The notes beneath the pieces are model-generated. The model ran no database searches. It worked only from the letters and a program-made list of their open reading frames with translations, and had not been told where the DNA came from. Source: Escallonia rubra (taxonomy: Eukaryota > Streptophyta > Magnoliopsida > Escalloniales > Escalloniaceae). From it: DNA of 64,000 nt. Below are positions 10,460 through 21,484 of the stretch, piece after piece (positions within the stretch are counted from its first letter, which is position 1; each line of letters starts with the position of its first letter). Made by a program: the position numbers and the translations under genes. Location: contig JAVXUO010002440.1 of NCBI GenBank assembly GCA_033065855.1, positions 170,001 to 234,000 on the forward strand, in the 5' to 3' direction.

Positions 10460-10767
10460 TTTTATAACGAATTGGGTCAATTAATACCTAAGTCGTGGAT
10501 CCATTGAACCAATGACCCAACGGTTGAACTAGTGACTTGTTGACCCACCCCTCCCACCAGGTTAGTGTCCAAAATTAGTTCCTCAATTTGAAACCCAAAG
10601 GTCTTATTTGACACAACGGACAATATTAAGAGATTAAATGTCAGTGTAAAAGTTTCTCAAGCTTAGACGTGTTGCCACTTTGGAGTGTATTGTAGAACTA
10701 CTTATACTCACTTGTTCACTTTGTTTTCTCTATGAAACGAGGAGAGCGGGAAAATGAGTTCCCACGA
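10457..10767. repeat. Duplicated block, end of the segmental duplication
   Basis: Matches 48287-48602 over about 310 bp, ending in gagttcccacgaacacatc in both. Beyond this the two loci diverge: pseudogene sequence of the TRANK1-like family here, an unidentified open frame in the other copy. This is therefore the right breakpoint of the shared segment. Confidence 0.85.
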
Positions 10768-12000
10768 ACACATCAATTTCACCTCTTAGACTTGCATGTT
10801 TTAGGGAAGCATTCAAATCTTGACTCATTTGTGACAAACTATTCCTGCGGCCAGAAAGAGCTTCAGCCTCTTTGGAGTTTGTCGTACAAAAGGTGTCTGA
10901 TTTTTCTTTGCACATGATGTTGCTTTTTCCAAAATCTCTTCCTTCTGAGGAAATTGTTTCAATTGCCAACCTTTGCTCCCAGGTAGCCAAAGAGACTGAG
11001 CCAGAACATACCAGAGCTTGAGCTTAGATGCTTCTTCAAACTGTCTAGCTTTCTCAAGCAGACAGGACTAGCGACGAAGATCCCTTTTCTGTTCTAAGGT
11101 AGAAGCAGTTTCTAAGAAGTTTCCCTATTCTACTTCTAGCGACAAAAGCTCATCGAGACAACTTAAAGTCTTTAAGAATCCACGCTTCAGGTCCATCGAC
11201 CGAAATGCTGCTGCATGTTTCATCATGCTTTGCTTCTCTCCCATGCGAAAATAATGACGCGCACTTCTTTCCCGCAAATCTTGTTCAGTACGGTCTAGTT
11301 CATTATTGGTGACTCTACCAAGATACTTGGGCGCACTTTGTTTCCATTTTTGAATGAATTGCAATCTCATTTCCTGGACTTCTAATGGTATTGCCTTATG
11401 GCAAAATGGCAGACTCTTTGCAAACAAACTTGTAAAATTGATTGGACTGACTCTTTTCAATCAAATGGGCCTATGTTAAAAGCTTATTCATTTGACTTAA
11501 CTTGTTTAAAGCTTATTCATTTGACTTAACTTGTTTAAAAGCCCACATTTGCCTCTTAGTGACTCAAGAGAGTTTGAAAACATGGTATCACCTTTCATCT
11601 TTGCTACGTTAGCAGCTTCCGGAAAGTTTCACCACCCGCATTCCAATACTACGAGATCATCGAAGCACATTAAATTCCTCAAAATTTTCACATCAAATCC
11701 CTGGAGTGAAAAGACTTTACCAATTTCATCATGGTGGTGTTATCTTTCAAGGCATGATAATGTTGTGCAGATCTTTCGAGTAATTCTTCTTCGCTCTTTT
11801 CTAACGCATGACGTGTATTGCCCCTATCAAGACCTTCTGGTGCATTTTATTTCCAATGCCGAATAAACTCTAATCCCATCCTAAGGAGTTCGTCGTTGTT
11901 TTTCCCTTTCAGTAGAACATCAGCAGCAGTACACATAAACACGTTGAAGGGACCAGAATGACTCTCTGCAATTAATTTTGCTTTCATTAAGAGCTCTTCC
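10740..12000 (-). pseudogene. TRANK1-like TPR/ankyrin protein pseudogene, two modules
   Basis: Minus strand. 11125-11460 encodes LQFIQKWKQ, then MMKHAAAFRSMDLKRGFLK and a DELL segment, typical of the TPR part of the very large plant proteins annotated as TPR and ankyrin repeat-containing protein 1 (UvrD-like helicase family). Further 3', about 10740-11000 continues with SLWLPGSKGWQLKQFPQKEE and NASLKHASLRGEI, which match the next conserved blocks but lie in two different frames. Upstream, about 11560-12000, is a second, more decayed copy of the same TPR block (GLEFIRHWK, MMKLVKSFHSRDL), also with stops. The gene is dead, and either the module was duplicated or two neighbouring pseudogenes remain. 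A 29-bp tandem repeat (aaagcttattcatttgactt, 11480-11538) separates the modules. Confidence 0.75.
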
Positions 12001-14130
12001 ATGTACATAAATTGGTTCAAACATTTTCAGATGTCGCAAGTGCAAGTTAAAGAGAAGGAAGAGATCAAGTAGCATTGACAATCTCATGTTTCATAATCAA
12101 CACATCTTAAAGCAAACCTCAGTGTGAAGCAGTAGAAGAAAATTTAGCACAAAAACTAACCAAGATGCTTCAGCAAATCAATCCGCCCTGTAGAAATGAA
12201 CTTTGGCAAGATCACCTCATTACAATTGTAAACTGCTATAAAAAGCCCAAGGCCACAAGCTTTAGACCAACATGGAAGGTAGATGTCTGTAGTGGGAAAG
12301 CTTTGTTGGATAAGGGAGAGAGACTCGTTCTTAATTCTTTTGGCAGAGTATTAGTTGTGGTGCACATGCATTATACATGGGTAGTTACTCTGTGGTGGTC
12401 AATACTTAAGAAGGTAGATATTCACCTCCGTAGCATAGAAATAATTGATCAATTGTATTGGAAAAAGAAAACTTTAGGGTGATTCAAATGGGCGCTTAAG
12501 AGATATAGAAGAATCCAAACTAGAAAGAGTGGCAAAGAATATCGTTTTTCCAACACTCATTCCGTTAGTGAATACATGCAGATAGTGTTGAAAGCCAATT
12601 ATACAATTCGAAAAACATAAGCCGTAGAATCTCTCCTTCACGTTATATACTGAAAACATTATTCTAGACGACAACTTGGACCCAACCTGAAAAGAGCGCA
12701 AATTGACTTCAAAGTTTGCCTTAAAAAAGGCACTTTGCCATCTTGCTTGTCTGGCCTGTTATGTAGTTTTAGGACATCTTAACTTGCACTAAACTTTTAT
12801 AACTCTAGGAATCTCCAATAATGTTCCCATGTAAATCGGAGAGATTGGCAAAACAAAGGCGTGTTAGATTGACAAAACGTCTTTCGCCATAATAAATTTG
12901 TATGCTACTTTGGGCATCAAACCCGCTTGCTCAACTGAACATATTTCAATCTCCTCATTCTTATCTTATTTATAAAACTAAGAGTTCAAAATACTGTAGC
13001 AACAATAAATTTTTCTTGTACCATTCCTCTCTCTTTCTATAATGTCTACTATCTTCAATTGACACATTCACTTTTCATATCCTCAAAGTGACACAATAAC
13101 TTCTCATGTCCTGCCATATCAATCTGCTATATTGTCCAAAGTTGTTTGCTTCTTTTACATCTGAAATGCTATGATACCAGCAAAAGATTGAGTTTAACAA
13201 CACCTTTAAGATATGGGATTGATGTCTTAGCACTCTGACTTTGCCACTTCAATAAACTTGCTCAATCAAAGCCTGATGCTCATCTAATAAGACTTATTTA
13301 CTTAAGACCAAAGGGTTCCCAATCCACGAGTTAATTCCTCGATTTGAGGGGTCAATGCGGCCTATGTATACTGCACTTTCGCATGCTATCAAGGCTGATT
13401 TCTTCACGCACTTTAATGTGCTGAGCGGGCATGGAGAAAACACATAGTTACATGTGGAATTTAAGGGATGTATTCTCTCAATCAAATTACCAAAGACCAC
13501 CTTGGATGCAATTAATTGTGAAAACCGCATGTACTTTCTAAGATCGCCTACTTTTCTACTTAATTCCCTCTTACAAACCTATTGCATGGCCTGTTAAGGT
13601 AGTTTTAGGGATATGTTAACTTAAACTAAACTTTTATTCCTCTAAGAACCTCCAACAATGTTCCCATACATATTGCATGTGGCACCGCTATCTTCTAAAA
13701 ATGTTGCTCCCACGTTTCATAAGTCAAGTACTCCTCAATAGTCACTCATTCGTCACCCATGACTCCATTCAATTGCAGGCACACAGCCATAGTCTACAGC
13801 AAAGCTAATCCCGCTGTATACTGTAAAAGTGGTGGAAGCCCATGGCCTGTACTCTTTTTGGCTTTTATTGCCGAAGATTAAATTCGAGTATAACCACCAT
13901 ATGTTGGAAGATGACAATCTGCAATAGCTCTAAGATGTAGCCCTTGAAACCCCACCATTAGATCGATACATAATGCAGATGGTAACACCAACCAGAATGT
14001 CTGTGCGCATAAATCAAAATCTTCGATTTAAAGTGCGTACACTGTGTATATGTGAATCGTGATCATAGGCTGTATCTGAGGGAATGATGGTGATCGAAGA
14101 GGAAGCAATACAATGTAAAATAGGATTTGA
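12001..14130. other. Unassigned intergenic stretch
   Basis: No gene recognised. A direct repeat of about 80 bp (ggcctgtta.gtagttttagg; 12757-12837 and 13590-13670) is spaced by 0.83 kb. Short open frames on both strands show no family motif that I know. Confidence 0.6.
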
Positions 14131-15010
14131 TAAACCCTAATGTCGCTTAAAATTTATTTATGTTGATCGAAGCATATTAGGGTAGAAACATCGAAGAGAC
14201 AAACTACCCATGGAGCCGGTCTTAATAGACATCAATGGTACATGATAGGCAAAAACTGTAAGGGATCTAGCCTCCATCATCTGAAATGCACTTATATTGT
14301 CTAAAAAACTTGAAATAGATTGAAATTGTGGTAAGAAAGAGCGTGCCAGTGATTGATAGGCTCGATTGTAGCAGAGTGTGCATGCGTTCTCCAAATGCCT
14401 CGAGCTCGGTCATTGTCATCGGGGTCTCAGCATCTCCAATAGCATCGCTTTAACTCGGTCTTGGAAGGTTATCTTTGAAAGAGTCGTCCCCCAAAGTTGC
14501 CATCGTGGCTCCTTTTCTTGGGATCATTCCAACCAAAGCTCTGATACCACTTGTCACGGACTAAGAGTTGTGGGCCTCAAACACTAACCCAATCCCAGCG
14601 GCACCTAGGCAAGCAAGTCTGTCTACTGCCTAAGTCAGTCTTTAGCCCCCACGAAGTCTTGTCTAACTCTCGGCAAGCACCATGCCAATGCCCGTTGCCT
14701 CCCTGTTGGTGTGAAGTTCACAACCCCCCTCGGCTCTTATAGCAACGAAGGGTTTACATTAGAAGTATAGTATACAAGACTAGGAAGAGGACTTGGATGA
14801 TCTTACACAAATGACTCCTAGGCATCCAACTCCTCAATAGACGGACATGGACTGATTCGATCTATCGCTACAAATCCTATCCCAGAGTGTTCTTTAACTA
14901 TTTCTAAGTTTTTATACAATTTCACTGATCTTTAGAACACTCCAGAATGCACCGTACAATTTTACACAATCCGTTAACACATAAACACTCCATGTAGACC
15001 AATTTTGTGC
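14130..15010 (-). mobile_element. LTR retrotransposon relic: LTR plus leader
   Basis: Fossil on the minus strand. gctctgatacca at 14538-14549 is the complement of TGGTATCAGAGC, the usual plant tRNA-Met primer-binding site. Immediately beyond, from 14552, TGTCACGGACTAAGAG reads like an LTR edge in plus orientation. The LTR is taken to extend to roughly 15010, but its outer edge is not fixed. The internal side holds only leader or gag-like sequence. Superfamily unresolved; it is broken and old. Confidence 0.5.
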
Positions 15011-15569
15011 AGTCATTTTGCAGCCTCTCAAATTATGTGGGACGTTACCTTAAGCTCTTAAGCTTTGCTCATTCCAATAAACAAAAATCTATCAGGGTTC
15101 TCGTTAAGTTTAAGGAAAATTAACTTGAACAATAATTTGAAATCTTGGTAAATGCGAGCTAAGCATGAAGATGAGTTCTCGCCTAATTCAGAGTCCTAGG
15201 AGCTGGCACTGATTCCCTGGGAATCCCTTCAAAGGGAGACTCTAAACATTTTAGAGGAGAAACGGTTTCCACATGGTCAGTGCACAAGGACTTCCTGAGA
15301 TGCGTACCTGGCTTTCTTTAATTCATTGTCCCATTGATGGATGATATCAGCATCGACTGTGGCCCTTCTCTCCCTCTCTCTCCATCTCTTCATGTTTACA
15401 GCCAGGGTAAAAGGTGCTAGCACGGGGTTGTGCCAATTTTCCCGGTGCCAATTTAGGAAGTAGGAAGCAAACGTACTATTAGAACTGCCATTATCGGGAC
15501 ATATGACTCGCAGCTAAGCGAGAAAAGGTGGAGAAGAAGACAGATGTTATAAGAGTATTATAAAACAAG
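15011..15569. other. Unassigned stretch before the Mutator-like element
   Basis: No gene can be supported. A minus-strand stretch near 15315-15430 reads RATVDADIIHQWDNELKKAR followed by a GT that could be a splice donor, so an isolated exon remnant is possible. 15561-15569 is the target duplication of the next element. Confidence 0.4.
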
Positions 15570-16827
15570 GGGGAAAGTAGGGAATGACCCCTCTACTATA
15601 CACGTTGTGCGATTTGCCCCCCTCCACTTTAAACTTAAGCACTAAACCCCCCCACAGTTTGAGAAATTGGGCACGATTGACGGAAACCGTTAAATATAAC
15701 AGCGCGTGGTCAACACGCGCGTTGACTAACGATTTTTTTTTGTAAATGACGTTTTTGCCCTTTTAGAAAAGAATATCAGAAAAAAACCTAATTCTAACCA
15801 CCCCACCCCCCGCCACCCAACCCCCCTATCCCCCAACCCAATTCTGTCAACTCCCCCGACCACCGCACCCCTTCATCTCCCCCGTCTGCCTCCCTCTTCC
15901 CTGTCGCCGCACCACCCTCCCCCTTCCCCTTCCCAGTCGCAGCGACCGCCCTGCCCCTTCCCCGTCGCCGCGACCGGCCTCCCCCTTCCCCGTCGCAGCT
16001 ACCGCCCTTCCCCTTCCCCTTTCCCCGTCGCCGCGACCGGCCTCCCCCTTCCCCTTCCCCGTCGCAGCGACCGCCCTTCCCCTTCCCCTTCCCCGTCGAG
16101 GTGATCCATTGAATTGAATTGAAAATTTGAAATGGGATTTAGAGAGAGAAAGGGCTGCCGGCGTGGTGAGGTGGGTTTGCCAAGGGGCTCGCCGGCGTGG
16201 TGGGGTGGGGCGAGCCTGCCGGCGGCGTGGGGTGAGGAGGACACTTGGGCTGCCGGCGGCGGGATCAAATCTGGATAAGGAGGTTTCAAAACCCTAATTT
16301 TCGAATTAGGGTTTTGAAACCCTAATTTGAAAATTAGGGTTTCGAAACCCTAATTTTCGAATTAGGGTTTCGAAACCCTAATTCGAAAATCAGGATTTCA
16401 AATCTTCTAATTTTAGCATTTCAAAAGCTTAATTTGCAAATTAGTTGCTAAACCTAACGGCAATCGCGGTTCCTTTTTTTTTTTTGTAACTCACCGGTGG
16501 TCGGAAAAAAATACCAGTGGTTGTGCTCAGTGAAGTGGTTGTGCTCAGTGAATCACCAATTGTAGCGGGGTTGACCAGAGGAGGAGGGTCATGGGCAAAA
16601 ATTGTAATTTAAATTTCAGGGGGGGAAATTGTACACCGTGTATAGTACAGGGGGTCATTAGCTAATAAAGAAATAAGGGTATTTTGGTCATTTCACGCTA
16701 TTTTTAACGGATCCGTCAATCGTGCCCAATTTCTCAAACTGTGGGGGGGTTTAGTGCTTAAGTTTGAAGTGGAGGGGGGCAAATCGCACAACGTGTATAG
16801 TAGAGGGGGTCATTCCCTACTTTCCCC
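15570..16827. mobile_element. Mutator-like element (family A), copy 1
   Basis: 1258 bp. The 9-bp target duplication taaaacaag (15561-15569, 16828-16836) and long TIRs starting ggggaaagtagggaatgacc identify a MULE. TIR similarity continues through gtttgagaaattgggcacga and beyond. The interior has a cytosine-rich block of gtcgcagcgaccgcccttcc-like repeats (15890-16100), a GC-rich minus-strand open stretch, and a palindromic zone of ccctaattttcgaattaggg units (16290-16400). No transposase. A second copy is at 42252-43796 with its own 9-bp duplication. Confidence 0.88.
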
Positions 16828-16836
16828 TAAAACAAG

Positions 16837-18653
16837 TGATTAAGGGTGGCATTTGTTTTCACAGTTTGTGATTTCGTGTCCTAGTTAGGACGTGTAGAGG
16901 CAAAATGCACGAGATGAGAGATAGAAAATTGTATATCCATTCACGCCACTTACTCCTGTGAGATATGGAAGAAAACCAAACGTACCAAAAGTCATTTGAG
17001 TAATTTGATGTAATATGAGACTTATAGTTTCAACCATCTACCACCGTTAAATATATTCATTGAAAAAGAAACAAGATGAATCACGTCCCACGTACGTTCA
17101 ACTGCATGGGCGAGCTTGAGTGGTTTCTTTGCTAATAAACAGTATAGAACAACCCTGTTTTATGTGATTCATTTCATTAAAAAGCAGTTACAGAAGAGGA
17201 AAGCATAGTTTTACATAAGAAATGTTTATTTAAAGCACGACCCTGTTTTGCTTATGCCTTTATTCTATGTCAGGTAGCTACCTGAAGTCTCAAATCAACG
17301 TAATGCTTACTGAAATTGCAGATTCGAAAAAACCAATGATAAAACCTTTGAACCCTTATGTGGTTCTGCAAATTTGGTTAGAAGACATTTCCGCTGCGTT
17401 CAAGACACCCTAACTCTAGGACCCAGGAAATAGAAAGACAAGCAAGTTAGTGGTTATGCCACCTAACTACAAATTAAACATGCATCGTTGTGACCATAAT
17501 TCTTTTGGTACATCAATCCGATGTTATAAACGCGTTACGATTTTCATCCCGTGAAAGTAGAAAATATTTTCTACTTTCACAGGATGAAAATCGTAATGCG
17601 TTAATAAAGTGAATGTTACCTCGACTAAAAGAAAGAAAAAGCATAGTGGATTAATACATTATAAAGTGAGCCTAAGGTGCCAGTCGCGCGGTGTCTTTCT
17701 CTTTTCGTGAGGTCTGACTCTCATGGTCAAGATACTTCTTTTTAGTTAGATTCTTGTGGCATGAAAATGCTTAATGAATCAATATTTATATACTTACCGA
17801 AAATAGCTTTTCTAGTTACTTTGATCGAACCGAAGAAAAATGTTCAAATTTAAAGGTTTACTCAAGTTCGCCCAAAGTGACCTCTCCTCATAGGGATTAC
17901 ATTTTCCTGATAGGCATACCTCCCCACCAAAATTCAAAATATTTGTTTGCTTTTTGCTTTTTAAGCATGTTTTTTCTCGTTACGCCACTTTCCACGAATA
18001 TCACGTAATTTCCTTCCTTAAGTCCTATTATATATTAATCACCTAGCTGCGCGGGATAAAAACTGGTATTTTCGTAAAAAGAAGCGAGTCAATTCAAAGG
18101 GCATCTTAAAACTATATGATCTTAACGATACACGGGTTTAGCTAAAGACGACGCTTTCTACAAACAAGTTCTTATCCCAAATAAAAAAAAAATTGCTATA
18201 TAAAATGTAGCAGCAAAATAAAGTTTTATTTATGTGCAATTATAAAGCAATGAAGATAACAAACTATTTAGGGTGTGGACTAATTAGAAAAAACAAAAAA
18301 GGAAACAACACAAAGAATTAGCTAGTAATTGTAGTTGGTGAGCTTTCAAGTTATTTCAAAGAATCCAGCCAAGAGGAACCTTGAACTCGGTCGATGCTTA
18401 CCAAGTTTACATTTTCTCAGAATGGCAATTCTGCACCACCGGTAACCTTCCATGTAACACATGCATTTGAAATTTCTGGCCGTTTGCAAGATTTCCCCTT
18501 ACAAATATATGCTAATGATCGCAAGATTGTGTACTTCTTGAAGAGGAAAAGAAAGATTCAGGAAATCTTTTGAGTAAACTTTGACAGGATTCTCAAGATC
18601 CTAGAGCGAGCGAGCGAGCGATCGATCTAGCATTAAGGATCTTTTCTTGAGCC
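16837..18653. other. Upstream region of the LBD gene
   Basis: AT-rich, with no open frame that I can assign. It holds a 72-bp near-perfect palindrome (17530-17601), described separately. Just before the LBD start lies a gagc tetranucleotide run (18605-18620), probably in the 5' leader. Confidence 0.6.
17530..17601. repeat. Near-perfect palindrome, 36-bp arms
   Basis: acgcgttacgattttcatcc on the left returns as ggatgaaaatcgtaatgcgt on the right, meeting at gaaaatattttc with no spacer. Only a few mismatches are visible. It could be a tiny foldback element or an extruding hairpin, about 1.05 kb upstream of the LBD start. Confidence 0.9.
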
Positions 18654-20134
18654 ATGACTCGTTGTGCAGCTTGCAAGTATCTAAGGAGGAGATGCGCCTC
18701 TGATTGCATCTTCTCTCCTTATTTTCCTCCCAACAATCCCCAAAGATTTGCTTGCGTTCACAGAATCTATGGTTCCAGCAATATTGGAAAGATGCTACAG
18801 GTAATTATTAAAAGGGGAGTTGCTTTGTTACTCCTTCAGTATCTCCTCGTCTTTATAGATCGAGCACTATTTTCATGGTCGTATAGCTAGGTTACCTTTT
18901 TCAGTGCAAAAGCTAGTTAGTTGCTCCTTCAAAAATATGCTCTTCCAGAGTGAACATTGCAGTTATGATCTGGGGTTGAATTTTTGCATCTCAGTATGGC
19001 AAGGCTTGGCTTGAAACTGTATGTAATTTTCGTTGTAATTTGCTAATAAGTTAAGCTCCACGACTGTTGTGAATCCCGTTCATATCGAAACAGTAAAACT
19101 TCGCTCTTTTAGCCTCAGTATCTTGACATGCATTTTTGCTAGCGCTTGCTTTTTGATCATACGCAATTTGTGGATTTCATCTTCCTCCGCAGTAGTGAAT
19201 GCCGTGGTTGCTGTACTTCATTGGAAAAGTATTAGAACTCAGATTTTCGTGATTTGTGATTTCGGTTACTCATCATATAAGCGTCTTACCCCAAAGGTCG
19301 TGTCCTTTTCTTAAGTGTTACTTTGCACCCTTTCACTCTTCATAAACAAGAGGCCGTTTAGAGCAAGAAAACCCTAAATTCTGTAATTATGCATTAATAT
19401 CCTATTGCTCTTGATCTTGATTTTGAAATGCTTTTCGGAAATGTATGTTCTGTGATGCTAAAGAAATTTTCCAACATACATTCACACATAACTTGAATTA
19501 TGTGTAAAAGCGTCGAATGCCTTGAACGGAGTAAATAACTCGAGAGAGATCTTAATAACGCAATTTTGCCCGAAGATTTTGTATCGATACCTTCTGATGG
19601 TGCAGAACATATCTTTCTAGTGGAATGTGGAAGCCTGGAGGGTGGGGTGGGGTGGGGTTTGAATCTGTGATTGAGCTGTAGGGTGTTGTACTTCAGACAT
19701 TGCACGTCCTACTTTCCGGGATTACAGAAATGTAGCCTATTCGCTTCTCTGTAACGATTGGCTTGATTCATGTGGTTAATCGTATGATTTGTCAGCAACT
19801 CCCAGTTCATCGACGAGCTGAAGCAGCAGATTGCTTGTATTACGAGGCACAGTGCCGAATGAAAGACCCCGTGTATGGCTGCGTTGGGCTTATCACTCTT
19901 CTGCACCAAGAAATACATGACGCCCAAAGCCAATTAGCCAAAGCCCAGGCGGAGATGGCCTTTCTCAACGCTTCTTCAGCACAAGAACACCTGCAGCAGC
20001 AGCATCCCGCAATTGAACCTGCAAAACAAGGAGGAGAACCCCAGTTTTACGTGCAGCAGATTGAAGCTACTCAGGAGAATGGTGATGGCCCCTCATCCTT
20101 GTATGGCCCTTCCACTGCTACGTGGTTCTGCTAG
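18654..20134 (+). CDS. LBD24: LOB-domain transcription factor, LBD23/24-like
   Basis: Plant-specific nuclear DNA-binding protein of the ASL/LBD family. Two exons: 18654-18800 and 19796-20134, with a GT-AG intron of 995 bp, giving 161 residues. Residues 4-18 are the zinc-binding C block with C4, C7, C14 and C18 (CX2CX6CX3C). The GAS block follows (FACVHRIYGSSNIGKMLQ, with the intron exactly after this Q), then LPVHRRAEAADCLYYEA and DPVYGCVGLI leading into the leucine-zipper-like coiled coil. The intron position after KMLQ is the usual one in class I LBD genes. The very early start (C block from residue 4) and short tail fit the small LBD23/LBD24 type. The C-terminal part is glutamine-rich (QEHLQQQHPAIEPAKQGG). 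All key residues are intact. The exact target genes cannot be inferred. Confidence 0.93.
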
Positions 20135-20506
20135 AGCTGTGTAACCCAAGTGTCAAGCTAAAAACAAAACGCTAGCTTTGGTTTCTAAACTTTCTTTGAT
20201 TAACTAAACAAATAGTCTGCCGGAGCTCAGTATTAATTAAGATCAGTTATTCAGATGGGCTCTTCAACTCAATAACAAGTTTTATTTTTGTTATATTTCC
20301 TCATCTCTGTCCTTGAGTACTGGCCAATTGAGTAAAGTTTTGTACTACGGTTATTCGTAACTGTAGAGAAAATATTCAATAATTTTGGACCGCTGCACCA
20401 ACTTGTAAGACGGTTGGATTGTGAACACACACAAACAGTGTCACGAACCAGGGGTAATGGTCCTGGAAAATTGACGTCGTAGTTTCATTTTCAAAATGTT
20501 TCGATG
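20135..20506. other. 3' flank of the LBD gene
   Basis: Presumably 3' untranslated sequence and a spacer. I see no other feature before the LINE debris starts. Confidence 0.5.
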
Positions 20507-21484
20507 GAAGCACTGGAAGCAGTTCATGTTATACCAAAATTGCAGAAATGCGTTTGATTGGTCACGGGTGGGGGGACCCAGGTATTGAAGGCTTTCGGGT
20601 GCACTTAGTCCAACAACACCCTGTATCCAACTACGACCAGCAAAAGACTGGACAGAGGAGTTGCAGACGTGGTGTGGAATAATATGTTTCCTGATGCAAG
20701 AATCACCTTCTTGTAGGCTTGCTGATAGGGCCTCGTTCCAAAAATCTAATCTCCAATTCAGCAGCCCGACTCGGCAATTCAGCTAATCACATGGGAATCA
20801 TAAGCTGGATTGGAAAACTTTACAAATCAACTCGAGTCTCTATTACGCTATGAGGACGAGTGGCGGAATCAGAGGGCTCATACTGATTGGCCGAGTAAAG
20901 GAGATGGAACACTGGTCGTTTCCACGTGAAAGCAACTGAAAGCTGTAATCTAAAGCGCATCAGGGGACTTCAAAAGGGGAAAGGTTGCTGCAGATACCTT
21001 TGAAGCACTGGAAGCAGTCCATGTTATACCAACATTGCACAAATGCGTTTGATTGGTTGCGGGTGGGAGGACCCAGCTTTTGAAGGCTTTGGGTGCACTT
21101 GGTCCAACAACACCCTGTATCCAACTACGACCAGCGAAAGACTGGACAGAGGAGGGGCAGACGTGGTGTGGAATAATATGTTTCTTGATGCAAGAATCAC
21201 CTTCTTGTAGGCTTGCTGATAGGGCCTCGTTCCAAAAATCTAATCTCCAATTCAGCAGCCGATTCAGCTAATCACATGGGAATCATAAGCTGGATTGGAA
21301 AACTTTACAAATCAACTCGAGTCTCTATTACGCTATGAGGACGAGTGGCGGAATCAGAGGGCTCATACTGATTGGCCGAGTAAAGGAGATGGAACACTGG
21401 TCGTTTCCACGTGAAAGCAACTGAAAGCTGTAATCTAAAGCGCATCAGGGGACTTCAAAAGGGGAAAGGTTGCTGCAGATACCT
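20507..21484. repeat. Tandem duplication, period 495 bp
   Basis: 20507-20999 and 21002-21484 are direct copies (both start gaagcactggaagcag and end gttgctgcagatacc). The first 100 bp differ at a dozen or so positions while the last 250 bp look identical. The first copy has about 12 extra bases near 20763-20780 (gactcggcaattc). Confidence 0.95.

Noticed and set aside
15315-15430. Single exon reading RATVDADIIHQWDNELKKAR on the minus strand
   Set aside because: Looks exon-like with a possible donor site, but I do not recognise a family and no partner exon is seen.
18801-19795. Separate small genes between the two LBD exons
   Set aside because: The splice sites and the unbroken LOB domain show this is an intron.
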